Of a stretch of 64,000 nucleotides of DNA, positions 37,970 to 50,551 are shown piece after piece (position 1 is the first letter of the stretch; each line of letters starts with the position of its first letter). The stretch is taken from NCBI RefSeq assembly GCF_000165395.2, contig NC_010575.1:1225001-1289000 (forward strand). Reading direction: 5' to 3'. The stretch is from Babesia bovis T2Bo (lineage: Eukaryota > Apicomplexa > Aconoidasida > Piroplasmida > Babesiidae). The notes beneath the pieces were generated by a model that was not told the DNA's origin, made no database searches, and was given only the letters and a program-made list of their open reading frames with translations. The position numbers and the translations under genes are program-made.

Positions 37970-39466
37970 CTACGTTGAAGCGATAAGTTGGCAAAGTGCC
38001 AAAACATTAATTAATAGAAGACCCTTAACGGCAAAATTCGACTTTCCATCATTAATGGCACTACCCCTTATATTCACTTCGGTTTGTTTTCCAACTGCTG
38101 AATCTGCAGCTTGAGATTCGGCATTGCTAGTGGAACTATTCCCCTGAGGCAAAGGCGGCGCAGGTGATTCATCACTTGGTTGAGATCTAACCGTTTCAGA
38201 TCCAGGTATTTTAATCGCATGTTTAAAGGTTACGTATTTATATTTTGGTTCTTTTCCCGCCATTTCATCAAACTCCTTTCCGTCGTTCAAATGCTGGTAC
38301 CTATATAGGTAATTCTTACACTTTTCCTGGTAATAGAGCATATTCAGAATATATTCCTGGAATTTACCTGCTTCAAACTCATCCTTCAGTTTCTTCATAT
38401 GTTCTAATACTTTCGTTTTTGCAGCGCCCTCTCCAATATCTTCGCACGTCCTGGCGTCATTATTATAGCCCTCTATGATCATATCCATCTCCTTATATTT
38501 AGTATCCGCAACGGCAATATCTTCAATGATATTTCGTAATCCATCTATCTTTCTTTTTTTAATAATATCTTTGGGATCCTTAAGGGTAGATGCATCCACT
38601 GTGGAACCCATTACAATATCTTCACTGGTTTCCATAACCTCCTTTAACAACCCTCTTACGTTGTGCAATTCTTTTAATGCTGTAACATCTTTAGCAATGT
38701 TTTCCAACTCAAAAGAGAAAACAATGGCTTCCGGAGCATCGTTGATCCCTTCTTCCTTTTTTTCGGTATTTGGGTTTACCTGACTCCGTTCTGACCCACT
38801 TTCACCGACGGGTTTGGATAAACTATCTCCAGCGTTACCATCAACTTGTGTAGTGCTTAAACCGCTAAATGATTGATCCTCTTCACCTTCTTCATTCGAT
38901 CTGCAGCGTTTCATGAATGATGCACCATCTTGTAGATAATTGGTAACTACCTTTAGGAATTCATCCAATTTAGCCTCATCGAAGAGATAGCCTTTCTTTT
39001 CAAAATCGTCACTGATTTGTTTCATGTGAGCTTCTAACTCTTTCCTTTCATTTACCGATGATACATTTTTAAGTCTGTCTTCTAAATCACTGTACTCCTG
39101 TACTGCGGCGCCTATATCAACGTAGGCACGACCTTGATCATTTATTAATGCTCCTTCCTTTTCTAATCTCCTGTGAGTTTCAATGTCTTGAAGTTTCTCG
39201 AGATCTGTACCTTTGTAAGTGGCAATAGAATGACACTCCGTCAAAATTCCTTGATAAGTTGTAGTACTACGGAAGATTGCACGACGGACATTAATTATTT
39301 TTTCTGCTAACTCTGAATTGCCAGTGGAAGATAATGTTGCTACGTTATCCTCATCTTTGAATATAATACCAACTGCTGAAATGCTGAAAATAAAATAACC
39401 GTTGAAAACGGCAAAAGCGAGCCACAAAAGTGCAACGCACCGAGAGATTCGATAATTACAGGACAT
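37970..39466 (-). CDS. Probable GPI-anchored surface protein, 498 aa
   Basis: Intronless. N-terminal hydrophobic leader (VALLWLAFAVFNGYFIF) and a C-terminal hydrophobic tail (AVKGLLLINVLALCQLIAST) preceded by small residues, the layout of a GPI-anchored protein. Two helical regions (~55-195 and ~265-395) look like internal repeats: each has an 'LE.HMK....DFE' stretch (LEAHMKQISDDFEKKGY and LEHMKKLKDEFEAGKF) followed by a segment with Cys near its end. A Ser/Pro-rich low-complexity linker precedes the tail. It resembles merozoite surface antigens of Babesia in architecture, but I cannot assign it to a named antigen. Confidence 0.7.
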   Translation of the reverse strand: MSCNYRISRCVALLWLAFAVFNGYFIFSISAVGIIFKDEDNVATLSSTGNSELAEKIINVRRAIFRSTTTYQGILTECHSIATYKGTDLEKLQDIETHRRLEKEGALINDQGRAYVDIGAAVQEYSDLEDRLKNVSSVNERKELEAHMKQISDDFEKKGYLFDEAKLDEFLKVVTNYLQDGASFMKRCRSNEEGEEDQSFSGLSTTQVDGNAGDSLSKPVGESGSERSQVNPNTEKKEEGINDAPEAIVFSFELENIAKDVTALKELHNVRGLLKEVMETSEDIVMGSTVDASTLKDPKDIIKKRKIDGLRNIIEDIAVADTKYKEMDMIIEGYNNDARTCEDIGEGAAKTKVLEHMKKLKDEFEAGKFQEYILNMLYYQEKCKNYLYRYQHLNDGKEFDEMAGKEPKYKYVTFKHAIKIPGSETVRSQPSDESPAPPLPQGNSSTSNAESQAADSAVGKQTEVNIRGSAINDGKSNFAVKGLLLINVLALCQLIAST

Positions 39467-41157
39467 GGTTAAAGGTCTAGAATAACCACACCGTAGTGAA
39501 GGGAAACATGGGTAATTTATCTTCGAATATACGGTATAGCGACAGAGGTTTCATTACACAGCCTATACTATTGTATGAAATAATCGTTCTTTTTGCTTAA
39601 GTTGAACTAATTCGAAGTATTCTATATACATATAAAGTACCATACCAAGATCAAAGTCGAAGTATGTGTTTTGGCCAATATATGTTATAAATGTTCATAT
39701 AACAAAATGTAAATTTATATATTATGTGAACCATATCAGATGCAAGGTGCATATATGCACTTATTTTGCAAGATACTAACAAATGAAGAATTTTCTTGCA
39801 ACCTAGACTACAACAGCTGTAGCTACCCACATGCATCTTGTATAATTTTCGCTTGATCTTCTAGATGGCTGGCAAATTAAAATCTCTTTTAGAAATAGTG
39901 AATCCTCCTATCATTTATAGCTACAATTACAGAATTCTATCGACGTTGCGCATTTAAGTTTTTTAAAAATAATAACAGTGTTAGTGGGCATGATGTACAG
40001 TTATGAATACATAAATTATGTTTCAGTAAGTATATTTATTAGGGTAAAATACTATGTTTTAGATAGAGCTTACTTGTTTTTATGTAATTTTTTTGTCGTT
40101 ATATATGCAACCGATTTCTCTGCAGCACAGGCGAAATATCATTCGAGGAAATTTATTACCTTAGAAAATCGGTACCAGAATGCGCCAAATAACTATTTTA
40201 TGTCGCCAGAGAGAGAAGTGTAAATCTTAATGATTCTATGGACTGGAATGTCGGTGAAAAGAACTGATAGCTGAGCAATTCTGGATACATCCTAACTACA
40301 CAGGACGTAACTTGAAAATAGGTATAAAAATAAAACAAACATTACAACTTTCCAACCTATGATATCGATGGATTACTACAACGACTGTAACTCGGGTGTT
40401 GCCTTTATGTGTTTCCACAACATCCTATAAGAATATAATGTGACGATCGAACCGTTGAGTAAGGCTACCTGGCCTATAAAGTTAAACTATAACATATATA
40501 ACACTGATTATCACCAGCGTACAGTGTTTATACGAAAAATATTTGTAATGTAAAACCCATCTGGGAATGGGTGTTTTCACCTGTTAAAGACACGTGACCA
40601 TTTAACAATGCAAACCCAAACTATAAGCTGTGGAAAATTAAGATGTACACATATTAACCTTATAAACAATAAATGATATATTACATCAGTTAAATATAGC
40701 GTAGAAGGTATGGTATGCGATGATTTTTACATGTTTATATGAGAATCCCCTTCATCTAATAAGCACGAGAGCATGTAAACATTTCGAGGAGCTTATATGA
40801 TATGAAATTATTATATAAATGAAATTGCTGGTATCTTTTCTTTATCACTACTATAGGGTTAATGGCGTCTGTGTGTCGTGCTTTGGTGGGAAGGGCATGA
40901 ATTATACGCAGAAGAGCACAACCCCGATATAACTGTACATAGTTACATTCAACTAAGATAAGTAAGTGCAGTAATGCATGACATTGCTATTGGTTAATGA
41001 TATTTGCAATTTTAGTATTTGTTTTTGTATTAACTCAGCACATAGGCAATATCAACATTTCCATGCATGTTGATTTGATATACACCGCCTATAACCAAAT
41101 ACCTAAGCTTTTAATTTAATATTTTCAATTATACATTCAACAACCCTTTTGTTAAAT
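39467..41157. other. Intergenic, divergent, ~1.7 kb
   Basis: The longest gene-poor stretch in the window, between two divergent surface or secreted protein genes. It is very AT-rich. A short hairpin AAAACCCAT..ATGGGT lies at about 40552-40577. The short frames here look random. The conserved upstream block of the other MEVARR genes is not present before 41158. Confidence 0.45.
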
Positions 41158-41880
41158 ATGGAAGTAGCAAGGCGTAACAACGGCTTCCGCAAGGTTGCCA
41201 AGTGGATTGCTGGTGCCCTTGTTGTGGCAGGTGCTGCCACTGGAGGTGTTGATGGAGGATTGTTATCTTTCGTTAAGAATGCTGTGTTGGGAAATAAGGA
41301 AGCAACAACATTTGATCCTGATCACATCGGATTTGTCAGTTCTACTGGGAAAACATACACGAATGAAGACATTGCAAAGTTAGTCGACCCAACTTTTGTC
41401 TACGATCAATATGTTGAATCGATTGAAAATGACTCAGCTATGGATGAGGAATTCCAGCGTAGAATGGACGCCAAGAGGTACTCTATGTGGTTGATTGATG
41501 AAATTGTCCAAAGACTTCCTGAGGATCTTGCGAATGAAGCCGCACCTTATGTTTCATTTGACAGCATGCCGGAGGATTTGGCTGCAAGAGTTAACCAACA
41601 GGTGTACGATGCTGTTCTCCCATATTTATCTGACGAATTGGTTGTAGAAGTTAGTAAATATGACTCTGTAGACAAAATCCCCAAGGAGACAGTTTACGAT
41701 GTTGCTGCTTTCATGGCAAGTCAACAGTTCCAGGAAGTTTTCGGTGATATAATTCCCAAGGAGTTCGCTGAGAAGGCTCTGAAATTTTTATCAAAGTACA
41801 AGTTCCTAACCAAAATTGGTAAAAAGTTGGTTGCAATGTACGAGGGCATGAACAAATCCAAACGAATGGCAGATGATTGA
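41158..41880 (+). CDS. Secreted MEVARR-family protein, copy 4 (240 aa)
   Basis: ATG at 41158. Leader as in copy 1 including AATGGVDGGLLS; then GKTYTNEDIAKLVD; then a run of helical motifs LPEDLANEAAPYVSFDSMPED, LSDELVVEVSKYDSVDKIPKE and IPKEFAEKALKFLSKYKFL, i.e. at least three tandem copies of the LPxxLAxEA..Y unit. It ends with a basic tail. Only ~35 nt upstream of the ATG resembles the other copies, so its promoter differs. Secreted; function unknown. Confidence 0.75.
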   Translation: MEVARRNNGFRKVAKWIAGALVVAGAATGGVDGGLLSFVKNAVLGNKEATTFDPDHIGFVSSTGKTYTNEDIAKLVDPTFVYDQYVESIENDSAMDEEFQRRMDAKRYSMWLIDEIVQRLPEDLANEAAPYVSFDSMPEDLAARVNQQVYDAVLPYLSDELVVEVSKYDSVDKIPKETVYDVAAFMASQQFQEVFGDIIPKEFAEKALKFLSKYKFLTKIGKKLVAMYEGMNKSKRMADD

Positions 41881-42516
41881 TTTGGGGGTATTTTACACCA
41901 TTTAAATCGTTTTTTATTCTTCCGGTCATATGTTTGGGTTGCAACACTGTCACAGCACTAAGGGTGGTATTTGAAACAAAATCTAGTTTCATACATGCAG
42001 AGTAACGTAATGGTGGGAAAGGTTGACTAATAGGCATCATTACTCTTATCCTAGATTGCAAACGCAAACCAGCATAGGACTGTATTGATTGTTCTTCTGC
42101 ACCTTACCTATGATGAGGACTTGGTAAGGGTAGATGAACCTTGGTGGACATCAACTGCACATATGAATGCTGCTTCTCATGTAGCTTTGGTTTCCATGTC
42201 ATTATTGTTGCATAATTGCGATAATGCGCAGAAGATTTTGATTTATGCGGGTTTTATTCAGAAATAGATAATGCAGTCCATTGATGATGTGGGATTAGAT
42301 GTGTAGCCAGTAACCTTTGCTTGCTGCGTTCGTTAGTTTATACAAGCTCAGAAACGTGCTTGTTTAAACAGCAGAAGTATATATACACGTATATTACCAC
42401 TTATTAGAACTCTGTTCCACCAATGCGAAGTGGCTGCCATTTGTACAAGGGGGCATAAAGGAAGGTCCTTCTCTAAAATATTCTGTATATATAAGTTAAT
42501 ATTTAATTCTTTACAT
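41881..42516. other. Intergenic, convergent, ~0.64 kb
   Basis: Spacer between MEVARR copy 4 and the E1 gene; the right edge of the accessory island. Nothing recognised. Confidence 0.4.
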
Positions 42517-45500
42517 TCAATTTAAAGTGTACTTTAGATTTGGTATGTTTATTATTTGCGACGTTTCATTGTCTCGTGCTTTAAGTTGTATAATAGCGGA
42601 GTTTTTCAGTTGCAATGCTTCTTGTATAGTTTGATTTCTATTATCCTCGGACAGATCCAAAATACGACCGGATGCATACATTACTTCTATAGTAACATCA
42701 AAAAGCTTTTCTAATACATCCGCAAGGTCCGCAATAGTGATATGCGTTCTTTTCAAGTTGTAAGGAGATTGTGTTGGCCCAATGATGACACTATTCAACG
42801 GTGAATCATTAATTACTATATGGTCCCAGAGGGAGAACATCTGCCCACTTAGAATTGCATTTTTACTTGTAATTTCAATAACTTCTGCTGGTTCAACATC
42901 ATTTGAAACATATGTCAAGATTCCTAAATTGAAATAGTTGTTGACCATTCCTTTGACAAGCTCTCTTTTTGTTTTATATTTGACTAACTTTAGGAGCGCT
43001 ACCAAGTTGTTGTAATTATAACACTTTACATCGCTTCCTTCTATGATGATGGTTACATTGTCCCTTTTATGAATTTCCTTGAGTGCTTTACTCTTAATAT
43101 GGCCAAAATATGGATCAATATCATCATGCCGTTTTTCGCATTCTATAGTATTGTTTTCCATCAAATATAAGGCTTTGTAGAGTTCTAAAATGGCCATTGA
43201 CGCCGCTACTCCTACTGTTGTTGAAATGGCTGGGATGATTCCTTTGGCCACTTTTATCACTGATGCCATGTCTTTTTGGTTTAACCCAAATTTGTGTGCT
43301 CTAATATTACTTGCTGCATACAGAAACATACAATCATCTTTCATATTCTCGTCAAAGGTCAATGCATTTAATTCTACGTTAATTCCTCTTTCCAAGACAT
43401 TTTTGATTGAAGGAGATTGACACAGCCTTTCTATGGCATCCATACACTTGTTTAAAGGAACAACTTGATCCATCATATGATGCTTTTCAAAATACGATTT
43501 CCCTAATGCAATGAACGACTGCTTTATATTTTCTACATTACCCATATCTTCGTACATTGTTTGTTCCGATTTAGTCATAGTTCTTTTTTTAATTGAGCTC
43601 ATCGCTTCAATTAATGAGTCTTTCAATGGGAAAGGTATATTGAAGTATTTTTCGTAAGTCTGAGTTGCCCAATCCTTTGTATCCGTAATACCGGTTACCA
43701 GGTTCGCATTGTCTAGAAGTGAATTTGCTACATTACAAAAGTATTCCGGAGAATGCTCCAGAGCTCTCTTCAGTGTCTCCACAGGGTTTTGTATGAACTT
43801 GGTGTATAAACGGTGCTGCTGGTAAAATATCCACGAAAACAATTCAACAGCATGGAATACTGTATCTTCAGTGGTTTTCGGTATTCCTTTTACAGAGCAG
43901 CTCATTGGTGCATCTGTTACACTATCTGTTCCCATTGTTGCTGCGTACGGTTCTGTTAAAAATGGCGCGGTTATTGATGTGCTGCACTGCATACCGTGTA
44001 TTCCTGCCTCGACAAATATATGCGATTGTTCAACGGCATAATTATCCATCAACAATCGTGTGTGAACGTTATCAACTGCGGATAGTAAAACTAGATTCTT
44101 GTGATTGCTATTTCCTTCCATATGGAAATTTTCTGTAAAGGCGGCATTTTTGGCTACAAAGTTGTCGAGATCTTTTTTTGAAACTTTCCTTAGGTTTTGC
44201 AATGCTGCAGTGGCCTTGTTAAGACCCACGTCCGCATCGGTAAAGAGACTTTGTCTGGTTAGATTGGACACATCAACTGAATCGTTATCCATGGCCGTTA
44301 AATGTTCCACACCCATTGCTTCTAGTATTTTTAGGTATTCACACCCTAATGCTCCTACTCCTACCATTAAGTATTCAGCTTCTTTTACAATATCGAGATG
44401 TTTTTGAGCATCCTCAATATACATGCCTAGGCCTTTATTGGGGAATATATCACTCCTGTCAACCACAATGAGATCCGCTGGCGTGAATATTGATGTTAAA
44501 CCTTTAATTACTTCTTGAGCAGCGAGGGAGCCTGGAATATATTATACATTGGCCTTCACAGCTTACCGATGAGTGTAATTACAGCTGGGACATTTACATT
44601 CTTCAGCACATCCAATATAACGTATGGATCTTGAGACTGTACATTCGAATTGGCAATAGCTGTAGATTTCGCATGATTAGAATTTCCCGTTCGGCAATTA
44701 GACGACGACGGGGTACCGATAGATGATTCGGTCAGTGCTCCAAAGATAGTACAAAGGTGATCGTCCGAAAACATTTTAACACCAGGTGATATTATTAATT
44801 GTTCTGGCATATACATTTTCCTAGTAAACAATCGGGTCAGATACTCTCTCCATCCTGGTGGTTGTTTCATTAGTTTATTGACCAATGATTTTATAGGCAC
44901 GAATCTAAATTCACTCATGTCTTCTACCTTTTTAATAGAGAAGCTTCCGTCATTAAACGGACTCAAATCAGCATCCACTAGCATTTTAATCTTATTTGCA
45001 TCTTTTCGTTCCACATTTTGCACTTTGGCATAAATTGTTACGGTGTCATGCAATTCATCTTGCGGATTTTCAGGGTTCATGATGTATTTTGGCATTGACA
45101 AGTTGACGGTATCTCTTGGACTATATGGTTCATCATAATCCTTTTCCTTTATCTCTACTTCTATGTATGATTGTTTTCCGGCGGATGTTACCGTTCCCTG
45201 ATATTCAGTATTATCTTCATCTGACCTCTTGTATACAGGATGTACATCACCAAAGTCTGAGAGTATCATACCATATACTCCTTTTGAGACAACGTAAACA
45301 AACTTGGTGCTGTCTCGTGAAGCTTGATTCACTTTTATAGCCGTTTGCAATGGTTGATTAACGAATACAATTGCATCAAAGACATGTTCTATATGATCTG
45401 GCTCAGTATCCAGTACTTGTATATTAGAATTTGGGTGTAGTATCAGTACGTTTTCTACCATATTCTTGGCGTTGTAGACATCATCGTCGACAACATAAAT

Positions 45501-45866
45501 GGTTCCAACCCCTGCTCTTATAAGGTGGGTAGCAATATTAGAAGCTACGGGTGTTGAGCCTACAATGAGTACTTTTGACATTTGTAATCGTTTTATTCCA
45601 CTTTCGGTGATGACTAATGACAGCCTTGATATTTTATTATCGTAGGTGTCATATCGTACATTATTTATATGCGATGTTGACTCCACCTGGCTGCCATTAG
45701 ATGATATACTGGCAAATAGACCGATTCTGTGGAGCCGGTTGACTGTCCAACGCCCAGCATTCACCGAAGGAATGCTCCATAGCGATGTTGCTAGGATACA
45801 CAAAATCGCTATGAGCCATCTTCCTGCACGTATACTGCGCGTTGAATACGCTAATTTGTTTTTCAT
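42517..45866 (-). CDS. Ubiquitin-activating-type E1 enzyme with signal peptide (apicoplast UBA1 type)
   Basis: Two exons, 45866-44567 and 44531-42517, joined by a 36-nt intron, give 1104 aa. E1 adenylates a ubiquitin-like protein and passes it to an E2. The junction restores TLIGSLAAQEVIKGLTSIFTP, a core E1 stretch. Seen: N-terminal hydrophobic leader (WLIAILCILATSLWSI), an inactive first Rossmann half (SKVLIVGSTPVASNIATHLI), the active adenylation half (LMVGVGALGCEYLK, DNDSVDVSNLTRQSLF), the catalytic cysteine region (MSCSVKGIPKTTEDTVFHAVE) and a C-terminal ubiquitin-fold domain. Cytosolic E1 lacks such a leader; in apicomplexans a symbiont-derived ERAD-like ubiquitylation system acts in plastid import, and this fits its E1. 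Divergence from canonical E1 is strong. Confidence 0.85.
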
Positions 45867-45982
45867 ATCATATTTTCAATTATTGTGTCCAATATAAATG
45901 AGATACGTAGTTTACATGTGGAAGGCCATACACACAAACGGTGTTCATTTGTTGTCTACTACGTTTATTGAGATCTAGGCGT

Positions 45983-47425
45983 TTATTTATTTTGAAAGTA
46001 GTTATTTTCCTGTAGGTATATCTGGGCTCTTTGAGTGGCCATCGAGACTTTGTTAAGTAGTTTCACTGCCTGCGCATCGTCAACTTCTAGTTTTTCTAAC
46101 TTTATGTTTGCTGCTTTTTCCACTGTCTTTAATTTTTCGATATCAAATTCATCTACGAATGATATTGCAATTCCCGTGCTTTTTGACCTTGCTGTTCTAC
46201 CTACTCTATGGATATAATCTTCTGTAGTCCTTGGGAAGTCTAGGTTGACTACGAATGATACTGCCTGTATATCTATACCTCTGGCGATTAGATCTGTTGC
46301 TACTAGTATTTTTGACACCCCGGTTCGGAACTTAGCCAGGCATGCGTTTCTTTTTCTCTGTTTCATCAATGAATGTATACATGTTACTTTGAAATCTAAA
46401 TATTCCAGAGCAACTGCTGTCAATTGGCATTTTTTCTTGGTAGCTGTAAAGATTATTCCTTGATCGGTTTCCCTTTCCAAGAGTTGCGTTTGCAGTAGAT
46501 GGACTAGGTACGGCAGGTGTACATTTTCTGGTAGGAAGAGGTAATTTTGCTTTAGATCCAATTCATGGAATTGTTCTTCTTGCCCTTTAGTTACGTCAAA
46601 CATGTGGAATTGCGTACCCTTGAACGATTTAGAGAGCTCTTGTATAGCCTTTGTTATTGTAGCTGAGAAGAGGTACGTAATTCTTCCATCATTTGTGGTG
46701 GGTAGACACTTTAAAATCTGTTGTAGAGGCTCTTCGAATTCGCTATGCAATAGCTTATCTGCCTCGTCGAAAACTAGATATTTTACTTTTTTGAATACAT
46801 TTGCGATATTACGCTCTTTGATATCCACTTGGTATGCTAACCTTCCTGGTGTAGCTATTACTACGTGTGGTCGTGCTTCTAATTGCAGCGACTGCTCCAC
46901 GAAGTCATCGCCTCCTACACATACGCATATTCTTATATTCATTTGTACTCCAAAGACGTTGAACTGGTCTCCTATTTGGAATGCAAGTTCCCTGGATCCC
47001 GTGAGTACCAGTCCAAAAACTCCATATGGGTTTTTCGCCAATGCTACTAGTATAGGCCAGCAGAAGCATATGGTTTTACCAGTACCGGTTTGTGCACAAC
47101 CGATCACATTATGTCCACTGAATGCGGCTGGTAGACACAACTCTTGGATTTTTGTTGGTGCCTTGATACTGACGGCGGATGCCAATTGTATTAACCATTC
47201 CGGGACACCCAAATCCTTGAATGACATGCCAACAGTTTTTTCATCATGTACTAGTAGTACTTCTTTATTTTCATCACATTCCTTGGCATCATTATGTTCA
47301 ACCTTTCTTTTTTTAGCTTGCTTTTTATGTGCTATTAGCTTAAATTGCATGTCATTAACATTTTCTAGGGTCCATTTATCCTTATCTATAGAAGTAGCAT
47401 CATTTACTGTAGTATCACCTTCCAT
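45983..47425 (-). CDS. DEAD-box RNA helicase, DDX49/Dbp8 type
   Basis: Intronless, 480 aa. DDX49/Dbp8 acts in 18S pre-rRNA processing in the nucleolus. Seen in order: Q motif (SFKDLGVPEWLI...APTKIQ), motif I AQTGTGKT, Ib TPGRLA, motif II FDEADK, motif III FSATITK, IV IIFTATKKKC, V ATDLIARGID, VI HRVGRTARS. A basic, charged N-terminal extension of ~65 residues (KKQAKKRKVEHND) precedes the core. Motif Ia is slightly altered (TGSRELAFQI instead of TPTRELA). DDX47 is a close alternative. It is followed divergently by eIF6, another ribosome biogenesis gene. Confidence 0.88.
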   Translation of the reverse strand: MEGDTTVNDATSIDKDKWTLENVNDMQFKLIAHKKQAKKRKVEHNDAKECDENKEVLLVHDEKTVGMSFKDLGVPEWLIQLASAVSIKAPTKIQELCLPAAFSGHNVIGCAQTGTGKTICFCWPILVALAKNPYGVFGLVLTGSRELAFQIGDQFNVFGVQMNIRICVCVGGDDFVEQSLQLEARPHVVIATPGRLAYQVDIKERNIANVFKKVKYLVFDEADKLLHSEFEEPLQQILKCLPTTNDGRITYLFSATITKAIQELSKSFKGTQFHMFDVTKGQEEQFHELDLKQNYLFLPENVHLPYLVHLLQTQLLERETDQGIIFTATKKKCQLTAVALEYLDFKVTCIHSLMKQRKRNACLAKFRTGVSKILVATDLIARGIDIQAVSFVVNLDFPRTTEDYIHRVGRTARSKSTGIAISFVDEFDIEKLKTVEKAANIKLEKLEVDDAQAVKLLNKVSMATQRAQIYLQENNYFQNK

Positions 47426-47736
47426 TGCTGATGTCGTCTCAAGTCTAGGTCAATAAGGTACTTGGTTGCGATATACGATGTTTATTCAACGCCTATATGG
47501 CGTTGATTACAATGATTCATACATTATATTCATTTATACATTAATGTGTATGTAAACTGTTAATTTTTTTGTTTTGTATGGTGCCGTTGTTGATCTGCTT
47601 GAGTTCCACACCCCCTGGCTGTATCAATTAGAAAATGCTTTTACTTTAGTTGTTAAATATAGTGACAGATATTTTGTGCTTATGTATATATCATAGGCAA
47701 TTATCTGCTGTCTGTCTTGCTTGTGTTGTTGCCACT

Positions 47737-48600
47737 ATGGCGATACGTAAGTTACCGCGTCATGTAGTATAACATTTTCTTTAGGTACACAGTATGAAAA
47801 CAGCAACGAGGTTGGTGTATTTGCTACTCTTACCAACTCGTATGCTTTGGTATCTTTAGGTAGTTCTTGTAACTTTGCCAGTGTGTTTGAGGCGGAGTTG
47901 ATGCCACAGATCCCTGTGGTTCAGACTACCATTGGTGGCACCCGTGTTGTTGGGAGTGTTACTGTAGGTATGTTATATAGTAATTATTCTGTCATATTGT
48001 TTACAGGTAACCGTAAGGGTCTTTTAGTATCTAGTATTTGCACTGACACTGAGCTTCGTCATTTGCGCAATTCTCTTCCTGATTCTGTTGAGATCCGTCG
48101 TATAGACGACCGTTTATCAGCTTTGGGCAATGTCATAACTTGCAATGATTATGTTGGTTTGATTCACGTTGACATTGACCGAGAGACTGAGGAGATTGTT
48201 GAGGATGTGCTTGGTATTGAGGTATTTCGTGCCTCTATCGCAGGGAATGTTTTGATTGGCAGTTACTGCCGCTTTCAAAACAAGGGTGGTTTAGTTCACG
48301 TTAAGACCACTACTGATGAGATGGAAGAGTTATCTCAGCTTCTTCAAATACCGTTGACATCTGGGACTGTAAATCGGGGTTCAGATGTAATTGGTGGTGG
48401 TTAGTTTTGTGCTATACTATTCTAAGTTTTTTATAGGTTTGATTGCTAATGACTGGGTAGCCTTCTGTGGCATGTCTACTACTGCAACTGAGATTGCTAC
48501 TATTGAGCGTATATTCCAGTTATCTCGGCCTAAAGAGTTTGATCCATCTGTTTCTAACTCCCACACGCTTCGCAACGCTTTGATCGACACCTTGATTTAA
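47737..48600 (+). CDS. Translation initiation/ribosome anti-association factor eIF6
   Basis: Exons 47737-47746, 47785-47967, 48007-48399 and 48437-48600 give 249 aa, the normal length. eIF6 binds the 60S subunit, blocks premature joining and works in 60S maturation. Seen: the family start [23 protein letters not shown] (exon 1 contributes only MAI plus one base), [24 protein letters not shown], and [32 protein letters not shown], all typical of the five-fold beta-alpha propeller. All introns are 36-39 nt. A 10-nt first coding exon is unusual but is forced by the N-terminal match. Confidence 0.95.
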
Positions 48601-48663
48601 TCGTAGTGTTATTACGTTGTTGTATGGATATCTCAAGTCACTGTTCTACACTCCTTTTTTTTC

Positions 48664-50257
<1,594 letters not shown>

Positions 50258-50377
50258 ATTGGCCATGCGCCTCTATTTGAATATGCCGACAATGCAGAGG
50301 GAATAAATAGGTTTAATATCCCTTGTTAGATACTTGATTGTTACATAACTAGTGTTATACGCGAACATGAAGAGATA
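50258..50377. other. Short intergenic gap
   Basis: 3' flank of the endonuclease IV gene and of the tRNA-Thr gene. Nothing recognised. Confidence 0.4.
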
Positions 50378-50449
50378 AGCCGCCTATGGGATTCGAACCC
50401 ATGACCTTTTGATTACGAATCAAACGCAATACCCCTATGCTAAGGCGGC
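50378..50449 (-). tRNA. tRNA-Thr (CGT)
   Basis: The minus strand folds as a 72-nt intronless tRNA: acceptor GCCGCCT/AGGCGGC, U8-A9, a D arm, anticodon stem TTTGA/TCAAA with loop TTCGTAA (anticodon CGT, reading ACG Thr codons), and T arm ATGGG/CCCAT with loop TTCGAAT, discriminator T. Confidence 0.95.
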
Positions 50450-50551
50450 TTCACCAAAAGCCTTAATTGTCGATTAATAACACATTAAACCGTTAGACAA
50501 CTTAACCAAACATTATACCATTTACAACCTTTTCCTTTCACTTATCATTTT

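Noticed and set aside
39978..40223. 81-aa plus-strand frame in the long AT-rich spacer
   Set aside because: Composition is that of random AT-rich DNA (Tyr/Phe/Ile/Val), with no leader pattern or splice context.
40552..40577. Terminator-like hairpin AAAACCCAT/ATGGGTGTTTT
   Set aside because: Short, AT-rich and without adjacent gene ends; likely chance in 1.7 kb of AT-rich DNA.
20451..41880. ves1/smorf antigenic variation locus
   Set aside because: No VESA-like long genes, no smorf signature and no coiled-coil Cys-rich domains were seen; the family here has a different leader and body.
46602..47456. 284-aa plus-strand frame opposite the DEAD-box helicase
   Set aside because: It is antisense to a complete helicase with all motifs in order; its own translation shows no domain and has Cys/Ser/Thr-rich shadow composition.
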